Source of the DNA: Selenomonadales bacterium 4137-cl
Lineage (GTDB): Bacteria > Bacillota > Negativicutes > Sporomusales > UBA7701
Length of the DNA: 64,000 bases
Assembly (NCBI GenBank): GCA_032334055.1
Contig: JAUOZS010000001.1
Span: 620,001 to 684,000, forward strand
Reading direction: 5' to 3'
A program made the translations under genes and the position numbers. Below the pieces are notes generated by a model that was not told the origin of the DNA, ran no database searches, and saw only the letters and a program-made list of their open reading frames with translations. Positions 51,970 to 60,172 of this stretch are shown piece by piece (positions within the stretch are counted from its first letter, which is position 1; each line of letters opens with the position of its first letter).

Positions 51970-52407
51970 ATGCAGCACCCTCGACTGGTAATCATTTGTA
52001 CGCAAAATAGTGCCCGGAGCCAGATGACGGAAGCATTTTTCAAGAAATATGGAAATGATGTTTTGGAAGTGCACAGCGCCGGCTTCGAGCCGACGGAAGT
52101 CAACCCATTGGCGAAGCAGGTAATGGCTGAAGTAGGCATTGACATCAGTTCTCAGCGTTCAAAAAGTGTGAAAGAGTTCTTGGGACGCATGCAGTTCGGC
52201 TATGTTGTTGCCGTCTGCAAAAAGGCTGAAGGTCGTTGCCCCACAATCTTTCCGGGAGTGCGTAAGCTTTTTTCCTGGCCCTTCGACGACCCTGCCGCAG
52301 TTGAAGGCACGGATGAGGAAAAGCTTGAAAAGTTCAGGGAAGTGCGCAATGATATTGAAATTAAGGTCCAAGAATTCGTGAATGATTATCGGAAAGGGTT
52401 ATATTAG
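51970..52407 (+). CDS. arsC: Arsenate reductase, thioredoxin-coupled (copy 1)
   Basis: A 145-residue low-molecular-weight phosphatase-fold reductase. The P-loop CTQNSARSQ (Cys10, CX5R) and the redox pair Cys83/Cys90 in VCKKAEGRC match the Cys10-Cys82-Cys89 set of the pI258-type ArsC. It reduces arsenate to arsenite using thioredoxin. A second, different ArsC is encoded 90 bases downstream. Confidence 0.9.
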   Translation: MQHPRLVIICTQNSARSQMTEAFFKKYGNDVLEVHSAGFEPTEVNPLAKQVMAEVGIDISSQRSKSVKEFLGRMQFGYVVAVCKKAEGRCPTIFPGVRKLFSWPFDDPAAVEGTDEEKLEKFREVRNDIEIKVQEFVNDYRKGLY

Positions 52408-52496
52408 GAATAATTTTGATTTCGTATATAATTTTGTGTAATTTTTCCATGAGTATTTTACAATATATATATAAAGATGAATATGATGGAGGATTT

Positions 52497-52910
52497 ATGA
52501 AAAAGCGCGTTCTCTTTCTCTGTACCCATAACTCTGCTCGTTCTCAAATGGCAGAGGGCTTACTTCGGGGGTTGCTTGGCAATGACTACGAAGCATTTAG
52601 TGCCGGAACCGAACCCGGACGCGTAAACCCATATGTCGCCCGGGCTATGAGCGAAATTGGCATCGACCTGTCAACCCACCGCTCTAAGCATCTTAATGAG
52701 TTCATTAATCAAGACTTTGACTATATAGTTACCGTCTGCGATAACGCCAAGGAGGCGTGCCCGTATTTCTCCGGCGGGCAGAAAGTGATACATCACAGCT
52801 TTTCTGACCCATCTGCTTTTAAGGGCACGGATGAGGCAATTATGGGAGGGGTCAGGCAGGTGCGTGACGAGATAAAGGCATGGATCGTGAAACAGTTCGA
52901 CGGAAAGTAA
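52497..52910 (+). CDS. arsC: Arsenate reductase, thioredoxin-coupled (copy 2)
   Basis: A 137-residue ArsC-type reductase with CTHNSARSQ (Cys9) and the redox pair Cys81/Cys88 in VCDNAKEAC. The DPSAF and TDEAIMGGVRQVRDEI parts are typical for this family. The ATG at 52497 with GGAGG upstream is preferred to the upstream in-frame ATG at 52416. It is only moderately similar to copy 1, so the pair is more likely independent acquisition than recent duplication. Confidence 0.92.
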   Translation: MKKRVLFLCTHNSARSQMAEGLLRGLLGNDYEAFSAGTEPGRVNPYVARAMSEIGIDLSTHRSKHLNEFINQDFDYIVTVCDNAKEACPYFSGGQKVIHHSFSDPSAFKGTDEAIMGGVRQVRDEIKAWIVKQFDGK

Positions 52911-53541
52911 AACGCGTGCGGGACTATGCCAAGTTTATGACTGTTTGGAATGGTAAAATCCACTTCTCCACTATAGATTACCCTAGTAGTAATCTATACG
53001 CTCTGCCAATGGGTATTAGAAGAGTAGCGCAGTCAAAATATAAATGCTGTAGCTCTGACAGCATGGATGACGCCTACTTTATTTGCGGATTATTCAATAA
53101 ACAATGGTGCGCCTAGGTTGACGGTGACGAGTATATCCCTGTGTTTCCGGACGAAATACTAGCAGTGCAGTTTTTTGAAGGCCGGCATATTTTTTATTTT
53201 GCCGGGTAACATAGGATTCAAGAAAATTACCTAGCATGCTCTGCTGGGGTTTTTAGTGCCTGAAGACAATAACAGACAGCTCCCTGAAGAGCGAGTAGAC
53301 CTTTCCATGAACATGGAAAGGTCTACTTTGGCAACGATAGGATTGACGTTAATTCGTATAATCGAATATAATCATATGCAGGAGGAGAAGATGAAATTTT
53401 ATATGACAAAGATAACCAATGAAGGCGATTGTTTGTGGGCGCGTGATCTTATTGTGTGTCCATAGAGCATCCTGATTCAAGCATAATTCGTTTTAAAGAA
53501 GAAAATAGAATATATTGCTTATATATGGACGGGGGTGGATC
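52911..53541. other. Intergenic region with gene remnant and palindrome
   Basis: No intact gene. One frame runs from 52880 (overlapping the arsC end) to a TAG at 53114-53116 and is open again to 53209 with VDGDEYIPVFPDEILAVQF, so it may be a broken gene. The block at about 53256-53465 is an ORF without a convincing ribosome site or product. A perfect palindrome lies at 53294-53327. The final 100 bases before arsR are AT-rich. Confidence 0.45.
53294..53327. repeat. 16-base-pair perfect palindrome with 2-base loop
   Basis: AGTAGACCTTTCCATG (53294-53309) and CATGGAAAGGTCTACT (53312-53327) are exact inverse copies separated by AA. Only TT follows, so it is not a convincing terminator. It may be an operator, an end of a lost mobile element or a cruciform. 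Confidence 0.75.
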
Positions 53542-53904
53542 ATGGACATCGTACAAGTACTCAAAGCGCTAGGGGATGAGACAAGAATACGGATATTAAA
53601 TTTACTGCGAAAAGAAACTTTATGCGTATGTGATATTGAGGAAGTATTAAAAATTAATCAATCAAATGCCTCGCGGCATTTGACTAAACTGAAAGATGCC
53701 AAGATTATTGCCGGAGAAAAGAAAGCCCAATGGGTATACTACCGGATTAACGAAAATATTCTCGTGAAATATTCTTTTGTAAACGAATTATTGGACAGGG
53801 AATTGGATGAACACCCGCAGTGCCAAAAAGACCTTACGCGACTGAAAAAGTACAGAGAGCGCGGCGGCAGTTGCGAGCATACTGTTAAAATTACGGACGA
53901 GTAA
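53542..53904 (+). CDS. arsR: ArsR-family As(III)-responsive repressor
   Basis: A 120-residue ArsR/SmtB winged-helix repressor. The metal site is CVCD (Cys28, Cys30) in the DNA-binding region, as in classical ArsR. DNA recognition is SNASRHLTKLKDAKII, and more cysteines lie in the C-terminal tail (HPQCQKD, GGSCEHT). The ATG at 53542 after GGGGGTGG is preferred to the upstream 53515 start. It leads the operon arsR-arsD-arsA1-arsA2 and should release its operator on binding arsenite or antimonite. Confidence 0.92.
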   Translation: MDIVQVLKALGDETRIRILNLLRKETLCVCDIEEVLKINQSNASRHLTKLKDAKIIAGEKKAQWVYYRINENILVKYSFVNELLDRELDEHPQCQKDLTRLKKYRERGGSCEHTVKITDE

Positions 53905-53915
53905 AATTTTTTTAA

Positions 53916-53953
53916 TTAGTATATGATTAAATCCAATTATAATCATATACTAA
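53916..53953 (+). promoter_or_regulatory. Perfect dyad between arsR and arsD (operator or attenuator)
   Basis: TTAGTATATGATT (53916-53928) and AATCATATACTAA (53941-53953) form a 13-base perfect inverted repeat, 43 bases before the arsD start. AT-rich dyads of this kind are ArsR binding sites. The same ATAATCATAT core recurs near 53366, upstream of arsR. Confidence 0.65.
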
Positions 53954-53996
53954 AGTGATAACACTTTATCTAATCCAATATACGGAGGTAAACAAA

Positions 53997-54332
53997 ATGG
54001 CCAACGCTAGTGAAGAGACGACAACCCGACTGGAATTTTTTGAACCGCCGATGTGCTGTTCTACCGGTCTTTGCGGTCCCAGTGTCGATGAAAAACTCGT
54101 GCAATTAAATACCGACATTGAGACATTAAGAGAAAAATATCCCGGCATGATAATCGAACGCTATATGATTACCCAGCAGCCGCTGAAATTCCGGGAGAAC
54201 CCGGTGGTGTACCAACTGGTCAAGGAAAAGGGCAAAGAGGTATTGCCCATAACGGCTTTAAACGGAGAGGTTATCAAAACCAACCAATATCCGGATTTGG
54301 CGGAAACAGAAAAAAGAATCGCAGGTGTTTAA
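53997..54332 (+). CDS. arsD: Arsenic metallochaperone ArsD
   Basis: A 111-residue ArsD: FFEPPMCCSTGLCGPSVDEK carries Cys20, Cys21 and Cys26, equivalent to the C12-C13-C18 As(III) site of plasmid R773 ArsD. NPVVYQLVKEKGKEVLPITA is the thioredoxin-like fold. It hands arsenite to ArsA and binds the operator weakly. The ATG at 53997 follows ACGGAGG. It is placed directly before arsA1, as usual. Confidence 0.95.
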   Translation: MANASEETTTRLEFFEPPMCCSTGLCGPSVDEKLVQLNTDIETLREKYPGMIIERYMITQQPLKFRENPVVYQLVKEKGKEVLPITALNGEVIKTNQYPDLAETEKRIAGV

Positions 54333-54333
54333 G

Positions 54334-55221
54334 ATGCAAACTAAGTTTATATTTTTTTCCGGTAAGGGTGGCGTAGGCAAGACTTCGATGGCTTGCACCA
54401 CGGCGGTCCACTGGGCCGATGCCGGGAAAAGAACCTTGATTGTTACCACTGACCCGGCTGCCAATCTGTCCGATGTGTTTGAACAAGAAATCGGCCACAA
54501 CATCACGCCAATTAGCGGGGTAGATAATTTATTCGCCATGGAAATTGACCCGGATATTTCGACGAAAGAGTATAAGGAACGGTTGCTGGCTCCCATGCGG
54601 GATCTGTTTGATGATGAAATGCTCAAAATTGCGGAGGAGCAGTTAAGCGGTCCTTGTACTGAAGAGATGGCGTCGTTCGATAAGTTTATCGACTTCATGG
54701 AAGATGGTACCTACGAGGTTATCATTTTCGACACTGCGCCCACCGGGCATACCATCCGGTTGTTAGAGCTTCCTGTAGATTGGTCTAAGCATATTGAGGA
54801 AAGCTCAAAGGGAAGCGGTCAGACCTGCATGGGACCGGTGACCCTCATTCAAGAGAACAAGAAGAAATTCGATGATGCCATTGCCAAACTGAGGGATACC
54901 ACTCAAACGGAATTTATTTTTGTCATGCAGCCGGAGCAAACCTCGCTGGATGAAACTGTGCGGGCTTTGCAGGAACTGGGTAAGCTGGGGATTCCCACAT
55001 CCAGCCTGATTATGAACGGCCTGATTCCGGTCGCTGAAACGGGCAATGCGTTTTTCAAACAACGCTATGACATGCAGCAGACCTATATGGCCAAGGCCCG
55101 GCAAATTTTTAGCAATATGCGGATGAAGACGATGGAACTGTTTGATACCGAACTGAAAGGCATCGATATGTTCCGGAAATGCGGTGATAGACTGTTCGCA
55201 GGAAATGATACCCATGAATAA
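54334..55221 (+). CDS. arsA: ArsA ATPase, N-terminal-half type (A1)
   Basis: A 295-residue single-unit ArsA. The P-loop is SGKGGVGKTSMA (residues 9-20). Switch-type motifs are TTDPAANLSDVF (about 38-49) and FDTAPTGHTIRLLELP (about 132-147). Cys108 (GPCTEEM) and Cys165 (GQTCMGPV) match C113 and C172 of classical ArsA. Classical ArsA is one chain of about 580 residues; here the two halves are separate genes, overlapping by 8 bases. The ATG at 54334 follows the arsD stop by one base. Confidence 0.93.
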   Translation: MQTKFIFFSGKGGVGKTSMACTTAVHWADAGKRTLIVTTDPAANLSDVFEQEIGHNITPISGVDNLFAMEIDPDISTKEYKERLLAPMRDLFDDEMLKIAEEQLSGPCTEEMASFDKFIDFMEDGTYEVIIFDTAPTGHTIRLLELPVDWSKHIEESSKGSGQTCMGPVTLIQENKKKFDDAIAKLRDTTQTEFIFVMQPEQTSLDETVRALQELGKLGIPTSSLIMNGLIPVAETGNAFFKQRYDMQQTYMAKARQIFSNMRMKTMELFDTELKGIDMFRKCGDRLFAGNDTHE

Positions 55222-56107
55222 GTTGAATGAATTGTTATATCCCCAGGCAGGGAAACGCAAACACATCTTTTTTTCTGGCAAAGGCGGCGTGGGCAAGACC
55301 TCGATGGCATGCGTCACGGCAGTAGAGGCGGCGAGTCAAGGGTACCGCACGCTATTAATGACTACCGACCCAGCCGCCCATATCGGCAGTGTTCTTGAAC
55401 GGCCGGTGCTTGATGAAGTTACACAAATGGAGGCAATACCAAACCTATATGCTATAAAGATTGACCCCAAGCAAGCGGCAGAGGATTATAAACACAAGAT
55501 TTTAGAGGACGCCAAACAGAAATTTAGCGCTAGTACCGTCCTGGGGATGGAGGAAGAATTGAACTCGCCTTGTACGGAGGAAATGGCCGCGTTTCAAAAG
55601 TTTATTGACTATGCCAGTCAAGATGATTTTGACGTGATTGTCATCGATACCGCGCCCACCGGCCATACCTTAAGGCTGTTGGAACTTCCCATGGATTGGA
55701 GCAAGCAACTGCAGCTAAAGGCGGGACTGTCCGCCGAGGTCAGCGACGAGGACCGTGCGCAACAAGCCAAATTCGACAAGATGATTGCCATGATGAAAGA
55801 CCAAACTGCTACGACCTTTGCGTTTGTTATGTATCCGGAAAAAACACCGATAATTGAAGCCTACCGTGCATCGCAGGAATTGGCGTCCTTTGGTATTCAA
55901 ACGCAGCTGGTTGTTGCCAATTTAATCATCCCGGCTGAGCAGGCAACCACGCCGTTTTTCCAAAACAGGCGGAATATGCAGCTCAAATATATTGAGGAAA
56001 TCAAGACTAAGTTTACTGGAGCAACATTGCTGCAAGTTCCGTTGTTCAACCAGGAGATTAAAGGAATAGGTATGTTGAATACGGTAGCCAAGCAAATTAT
56101 TAACTAG
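55214..56107 (+). CDS. arsA: ArsA ATPase, C-terminal-half type (A2)
   Basis: A 297-residue second ArsA unit with a P-loop FFSGKGGVGKTSMA (19-32), TTDPAAHIGSVL and IDTAPTGHTLRLLELP. It keeps Cys120 in SPCTEEM (equivalent to C422 of classical ArsA) but lacks the second cysteine present in A1. This is what a metal site built across an A1-A2 heterodimer would require. It drives arsenite export through Acr3. Confidence 0.93.
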   Translation: MNKLNELLYPQAGKRKHIFFSGKGGVGKTSMACVTAVEAASQGYRTLLMTTDPAAHIGSVLERPVLDEVTQMEAIPNLYAIKIDPKQAAEDYKHKILEDAKQKFSASTVLGMEEELNSPCTEEMAAFQKFIDYASQDDFDVIVIDTAPTGHTLRLLELPMDWSKQLQLKAGLSAEVSDEDRAQQAKFDKMIAMMKDQTATTFAFVMYPEKTPIIEAYRASQELASFGIQTQLVVANLIIPAEQATTPFFQNRRNMQLKYIEEIKTKFTGATLLQVPLFNQEIKGIGMLNTVAKQIIN

Positions 56108-56119
56108 GGGGAAAGGAAA

Positions 56120-56461
56120 ATGAGTAGTAAAATTACAATCGAGGTTTTCGGTCTCCGCAATGAAAGCGTCAATGGAGGTGGCTGTTGCGATGGCGGTTGC
56201 GGCCCGGGCGGCTGTGGTCCCGCCCCTACTATGGGCGAGATGTATCAGGAGTTGGTCGAGTTTATGGAGCAGAGTGAACTGAAAGACAAGGTAGCCCTGC
56301 AGTTTATTGATGTTATGGCCGATAATCTGGACGGGTATGAGTCGGTTAAAAAGGTACTGGACAAAGGGCTTGGCTTACCCGTGACGGCAATTAACGGGAA
56401 AGCAATATTTTATGGCGGGTTGTCGGTACCAAAGATTTATGATGAAGTAAAGAAAATATAA
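56120..56461 (+). CDS. Cys-rich thioredoxin-like ars operon protein
   Basis: A 113-residue protein. A Gly/Cys-rich N-terminal loop ([18 protein letters not shown], Cys22, 23, 27 and 32) is followed by a thioredoxin-like segment ([40 protein letters not shown]). It shares the fold idea and [11 protein letters not shown] phrase with ArsD, without being ArsD. It probably binds As(III) or carries it to Acr3. It lies between arsA2 and acr3 with short spacers. No experimental family is known to me. Confidence 0.7.
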   Translation: MSSKITIEVFGLRNESVNGGGCCDGGCGPGGCGPAPTMGEMYQELVEFMEQSELKDKVALQFIDVMADNLDGYESVKKVLDKGLGLPVTAINGKAIFYGGLSVPKIYDEVKKI

Positions 56462-56475
56462 AGGGGGCTATAAAG

Positions 56476-57537
56476 ATGGCAAACACTCGTCGGTTATCAT
56501 TTCTTGATCAGTATTTGACATTGTGGATTTTTGTGGCAATGGCTATTGGGGTCGGGGGCGGTTATCTTTTTCCTGGAATGGCAGCCTGGCTGGATTCTTT
56601 GTCAATTGGAACAACCTCAATTCCGATTGCGGTTGGTTTAATTGTAATGATGTACCCGCCTTTAGCGAAAGTTAAATATGAGGAGATTGGTAAAGTATTT
56701 AGTAACGGTAAAGTTGTGGTGTTATCGCTGGTACAAAACTGGATCATCGGTCCGGTGCTAATGTTTGCGCTGGCCATCATTTTTTTGCCTGATAAGCCTG
56801 ATTATATGGTGGGATTGATACTGATTGGGCTGGCTCGCTGCATAGCCATGGTCATTATCTGGAATTCACTGGCGGAAGGTGACAATGAATATGCGGCGGC
56901 GTTAGTGGCGTTAAATTCTATTTTCCAGCTTGTACTATATTCGGTTTTTGCATATTTTTTTATCACCGTACTCCCCGGCTGGATCGGGTTTAAGGGAATG
57001 CAAATCTATGTATCCATTCAGGATGTTGCGATGAGCGTGGCGATCTATCTTGGCATTCCTTTCGTGGCCGGGTATTTGACAAGGCACTTTCTGTTGCCGG
57101 CCAAAGGCCGGGAATGGTATGAAAAAACTTTCATCCCCAAGATTAGTCCGTTAGCGCTGATTGCGTTGCTGTTTACGATTGTGGTGATGTTTTCGCTGAA
57201 GGGCAGCTATATTGTCAAGTTGCCGATGGATGTGGTGCGTATCGCCATTCCGCTCATTATCTACTTTGCCGTTATGTTTCTGGTATCTTTTTTCATAAGC
57301 TGGCGTGTGGGAGTTAACTATGAGCAAACAACCACACTATCATTTACGGCCGCCAGCAATAACTTTGAATTGGCGATTGCGGTTGCGGTAGCTATATTCG
57401 GAATAAACTCCGGCCAGGCGTTTGCCGCTGTTATCGGACCGCTTATCGAAGTACCGGTTATGATCGGCCTTGTTAATGTCGCGCTGCGTTTTCGGAAATA
57501 TTTCGTAGCGCATGGTCAGATAAAAGTAAATGAATAA
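56476..57537 (+). CDS. acr3: Arsenite efflux permease Acr3
   Basis: A 353-residue membrane protein of the Acr3 (ArsB-type, BART superfamily) class, with ten hydrophobic segments. [18 protein letters not shown] [20 protein letters not shown] holds the conserved TM4 cysteine, and [20 protein letters not shown] is a second signature. It exports As(III)/Sb(III), alone or driven by the ArsA pair encoded upstream. Last gene of the arsR-arsD-arsA-acr3 transcript. Confidence 0.95.
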   Translation: MANTRRLSFLDQYLTLWIFVAMAIGVGGGYLFPGMAAWLDSLSIGTTSIPIAVGLIVMMYPPLAKVKYEEIGKVFSNGKVVVLSLVQNWIIGPVLMFALAIIFLPDKPDYMVGLILIGLARCIAMVIIWNSLAEGDNEYAAALVALNSIFQLVLYSVFAYFFITVLPGWIGFKGMQIYVSIQDVAMSVAIYLGIPFVAGYLTRHFLLPAKGREWYEKTFIPKISPLALIALLFTIVVMFSLKGSYIVKLPMDVVRIAIPLIIYFAVMFLVSFFISWRVGVNYEQTTTLSFTAASNNFELAIAVAVAIFGINSGQAFAAVIGPLIEVPVMIGLVNVALRFRKYFVAHGQIKVNE

Positions 57538-57901
57538 AACACTGTTCGCATTTTCTAGGGTCAACGGCGTGGATAGTGAAAAGCAGAATTTTTAAGGAGA
57601 CCACGGACTACACTTAATTACCGTCGGGGGGTTAGATTGGCGCCAGCGACTTTTTCGGATTGGCGGTTGGCGGTTACCATTTCGCTGTAGGCTTGAAGTC
57701 AGGAGCGACATGGACATCGTTGTGGAGCGTATTGGTTGAGGCCCTGTCATGTTGTCAGTGTGCAGCATCTGCATCCGGCTTCGGCGCTGGTTTGACTTTA
57801 TGGCTCAACCGACAAATAAAAACTCTAGGCGCTATGGATGGCAGCAGTCGCTCTACTGCCATCCATAGGCCCCGGTGTCGTGGAACAAGGGGTAATGTGA
57901 C
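57538..57901. other. Degenerate intergenic region with a 12-base palindrome
   Basis: No frame has a recognisable product; the 85-codon ORF at 57660-57917 has no clear start and looks random. TATGGATGGCAG (57833-57844) and CTGCCATCCATA (57856-57867) form a perfect inverted repeat, a possible terminator-like hairpin without a T run. The stretch may be decayed DNA between two insertions. Confidence 0.5.
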
Positions 57902-58252
57902 GTGCGAACATTCGTGAAAAAGATGGCCCAGTGTCTAGCCGACATTGGGACCTCCTGTCCGTATACGATAGTGGGTAAAAAAATAGTGCAATCTGCCAGG
58001 GGGAAACAGAGCCGAACGGACAAAGTGAACAACGACCGGGAAAACGAACTGGCGGCTCGGGTGAAAACCGGTCGCAATGTTACGCTAATCGGAATATTTT
58101 GCCCGTTTTTCTGGTTTGCACTTTTTTCCGGAGCGCCGGCGAATGAAGTCTATTTTAATGCGGTGCATTCCGGAATTGTGGTCGCTATCGGCTTAGCCAT
58201 AATGCTAAAAACTCGGATGGATTTAACCGAGGAGCAAAGACGCCATAAGTGA
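57902..58252 (+). CDS. Possible small membrane protein
   Basis: The open frame may start at GTG 57902 or, more likely, at GTG 58025 (75 residues). The distal part has two hydrophobic helices (VTLIGIFCPFFWFALFSG, AVHSGIVVAIGLAIMLKTRM) and a charged tail. No ribosome site is convincing. It could be a real small membrane protein of the arsenic island or a remnant. Confidence 0.4.
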   Translation: MRTFVKKMAQCLADIGTSCPYTIVGKKIVQSARGKQSRTDKVNNDRENELAARVKTGRNVTLIGIFCPFFWFALFSGAPANEVYFNAVHSGIVVAIGLAIMLKTRMDLTEEQRRHK

Positions 58253-58475
58253 GTATAGAGGACGGTGCGTGACTTGGATTGCCAGATAAACGGCGGAGAT
58301 ATTGAATAGCAATGTTCTTATTGCCCGGTGAGAGGTGAAGGGCAATTTTCTGGACAGCTAGCTACGCTGGTAGCGACAATTGTATCCGAGCCGCTGGCGA
58401 TGCTGATTGGCATACCTTGTTTACCGCCATTTTGGGCTTTGTGGGATGGATGAAGCCTAAGCGGGAGTGAGTGCT
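58253..58475 (+). pseudogene. Probable 3' remnant of a membrane protein
   Basis: Two short frames look like permease sequence: FSGQLATLVATIVSEPLAML, then in another register TLFTAILGFVGWMKPKRE. They have no start. The second overlaps the region just before arsR2. It looks like a truncated transporter gene, but no family is assigned. Confidence 0.35.
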
Positions 58476-58769
58476 ATGTGGTGTTTAGCTGATACTTTAA
58501 AAGCTCTTGGTGACGAATCAAGGCTCAAAATAGTTAAAATGCTGCAGGAAGGCAAACTACCAGTGGGTGAAATTGCTCAGCGGTGCGGTTTATCCCAACC
58601 AACTGTGTCATACCATTTAAAAATACTCAAACAAGTAGGGATAGCCATAAATAACCGGGATGGCAAATGGATCTACTATAATTTGAATCCGGACATTTTC
58701 GTCTATTTAGCATTGTTCATGCAATATAGAAAAAGGCGCTGGTTCGGCATCCGCTGCCGTGAGCAATAG
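58476..58769 (+). CDS. Second ArsR/SmtB-family regulator
   Basis: A 97-residue winged-helix regulator: LADTLKALGDESRLKIVKML, then CGLSQPTVSYHLKILKQVGI and DGKWIYYNLNP. The CVC arsenic motif is absent (one Cys only), so it may sense another ligand or use different cysteines (Cys3 near the N-terminus, the C-terminal Cys95). The ATG at 58476 after GGGAGTGA is preferred to GTG 58467. It leads a small cluster of a membrane protein, a coiled-coil protein and a ferredoxin. Confidence 0.85.
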   Translation: MWCLADTLKALGDESRLKIVKMLQEGKLPVGEIAQRCGLSQPTVSYHLKILKQVGIAINNRDGKWIYYNLNPDIFVYLALFMQYRKRRWFGIRCREQ

Positions 58770-58805
58770 CCCTGATGAGACTTATGGTAGAGAGGGGAAA
58801 AGGTG

Positions 58806-59018
58806 ATGTTTGATTTAGGGCAACAGGTGATTTTGTTTCTCATATCCTGGGTATTTTGGTTTATTATTATTTATTTATTTGCTTATCTTTTTCAACGGAA
58901 AATAGGAAAAACTCTGGGTACCCGGGAAAGGGTATTTTTAGTCGGCAAAGTGTCTTTACTATGCGCCGCCGCCAACGTTGCTATCAACATTGGATTGAGG
59001 CTGTATCATACGATATAG
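58806..59018 (+). CDS. Small membrane protein (70 aa)
   Basis: It has two hydrophobic helices (VILFLISWVFWFIIIYLFAY and VSLLCAAANVAINIGLRL) joined by a basic loop (RKIGKTLGTRERV). The ATG at 58806 lies after AGAGGGGAAAAGG. Such proteins occur beside ArsR2-type regulators; function unknown. A permease subunit or small chaperone is possible. Confidence 0.6.
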   Translation: MFDLGQQVILFLISWVFWFIIIYLFAYLFQRKIGKTLGTRERVFLVGKVSLLCAAANVAINIGLRLYHTI

Positions 59019-59129
59019 AGATAGGATTCGTTACATAAGGTGAACTTAATTATCGGCAACATTGTTCCCATGTGGTTTTACTTGAGAGGACCATTTCTTT
59101 TTATCAAGTAATTAGGGGGTGATAGTAAA

Positions 59130-59324
59130 ATGATAAAAGAGATTGATGATTTCTATAGTTGTCTAGGGAAGCTTGAGGAGGCCTATCAGACAGAAAGTTC
59201 AAATTCCCAAAATAGTTTAGCGATAAATGAGGCTAGGTTGAAACTGGAATCTGCTATTTCAAAGGTAGAAATTCTTCTAACTGAATTGATTTCGCTAAAA
59301 GAAGTCCTAGGTGCGCGGATTTAA
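59130..59324 (+). CDS. Small coiled-coil protein (64 aa)
   Basis: A fully helical 64-residue protein: IDDFYSCLGKLEEAYQTESS, then AINEARLKLESAISKVEILL. A GGGGGTGAT ribosome site is present. No family is recognised. It lies between the small membrane protein and a ferredoxin gene. Confidence 0.55.
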   Translation: MIKEIDDFYSCLGKLEEAYQTESSNSQNSLAINEARLKLESAISKVEILLTELISLKEVLGARI

Positions 59325-59395
59325 AAGGACCAGATCAAGGGGTGGATTGTTAAGACGGATGGCGTACGCAATGAAAAGAATATGGGGGGATTATC

Positions 59396-59620
59396 ATGTC
59401 TGAAACGTGGTACCCAATTATCGATTTAGAAAAATGTATGGGGTGCCAGATATGCGTGAAGTTTTGCAGGCAGGGAGTATACATTGAACAGGACGGTAAA
59501 CCGGTTGTCGTCAAGCCAGTCGGTTGCGTCCACGGCTGCCGTGGCTGTCAGAAAAAATGCCCGGCAGGTGCTATTGAGTATGCGGGCAGTGGCGAAGGCG
59601 GAAGTTGTTGCGAATGTTGA
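59396..59620 (+). CDS. 4Fe-4S ferredoxin-like protein
   Basis: A 74-residue protein with two cluster motifs: CMGCQICVKFC (CxxCxxCxxxC) and CVHGCRGCQKKC, and a terminal CCEC. It is a small iron-sulfur electron carrier, close to ferredoxins linked to arsenic and permease clusters. It ends just before a strong terminator. The extra terminal CCEC is unusual and may bind metalloid. Confidence 0.85.
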   Translation: MSETWYPIIDLEKCMGCQICVKFCRQGVYIEQDGKPVVVKPVGCVHGCRGCQKKCPAGAIEYAGSGEGGSCCEC

Positions 59621-59646
59621 ATTGTAATTGTCAGTCAGAGTAGATG

Positions 59647-59679
59647 GGATAGTCGCAGATGCTGCGACTATCCTTTTTT
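59647..59679 (+). terminator. Strong terminator after the ferredoxin gene
   Basis: A perfect 12-base-pair stem, GGATAGTCGCAG (59647-59658) with CTGCGACTATCC (59662-59673), loop ATG, then six T. Confidence 0.95.
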
Positions 59680-59712
59680 GCTATTGATTTTATAAATTGG
59701 CTTGTTAGACTA

Positions 59713-59775
59713 TTGACAGTTAGTGGTGGATTGCATATTATATATATGAGAACAATGCATATGGGAAATATGCAT
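59713..59775 (+). promoter_or_regulatory. Consensus promoter and operator of the PadR gene
   Basis: TTGACA (59713-59718), a 17-base spacer and TATTAT (59736-59741). Just downstream the perfect dyad ATGCATAT (59755-59762) with ATATGCAT (59768-59775) lies over the transcript start, the likely autorepression site of the PadR regulator. Confidence 0.85.
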
Positions 59776-59788
59776 CTAGGGGGTATAT

Positions 59789-60142
59789 ATGCGGAAATAT
59801 GAATCTAAGGATTACTGGGCAAGCCTGATAAAGATGAGCCTTTCGCGTTTCTTCATTCTGCATGTGCTGCATAGGGAGCCTCTGCACGGTTATGAAATAG
59901 CCAAGCGAGTTGCTGGCATAACCTGTGGCTGTTGCGCGCCTACTGAAGGGAGCCTATACCCGGTTTTGAAAGAGTTTGAGGACAACGGACTGGTCAATGT
60001 CGAGTTTCAACTTGTCTCCGGCCGTGAGCGAAAAGTATACACCATAACTGACGAAGGCGAACAGGCATATCAGGTAGCCGCTCAGGCGTGGTGCGAAGTG
60101 TCCGCCTATATCTTACAGGCGGTAAACAGCAAAGATCTATAG
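59789..60142 (+). CDS. PadR-family regulator with CGCC motif
   Basis: A 117-residue PadR-type winged-helix regulator: FFILHVLHREPLHGYEIAKR, GSLYPVLKEFEDNGLVNVEF, RKVYTITDEGEQAYQ. Residues 46-49 (CGCC, just before the recognition helix) give an unusual thiol cluster that could sense a metalloid or redox change. It has a consensus promoter and its own operator and precedes the ArsP-like permease gene by 30 bases, so it very likely controls it. Confidence 0.9.
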   Translation: MRKYESKDYWASLIKMSLSRFFILHVLHREPLHGYEIAKRVAGITCGCCAPTEGSLYPVLKEFEDNGLVNVEFQLVSGRERKVYTITDEGEQAYQVAAQAWCEVSAYILQAVNSKDL

Positions 60143-60172
60143 CGGAGTATTCTTATTATCAGGGGGAGATGA

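Noticed and set aside
53256..53465. 69-codon ORF containing the 16-base palindrome
   Set aside because: The palindrome forces its middle codons; no ribosome site and no product resemblance.
57660..57917. 85-codon ORF downstream of acr3
   Set aside because: No plausible start and no fold or family resemblance; treated as degenerate DNA.
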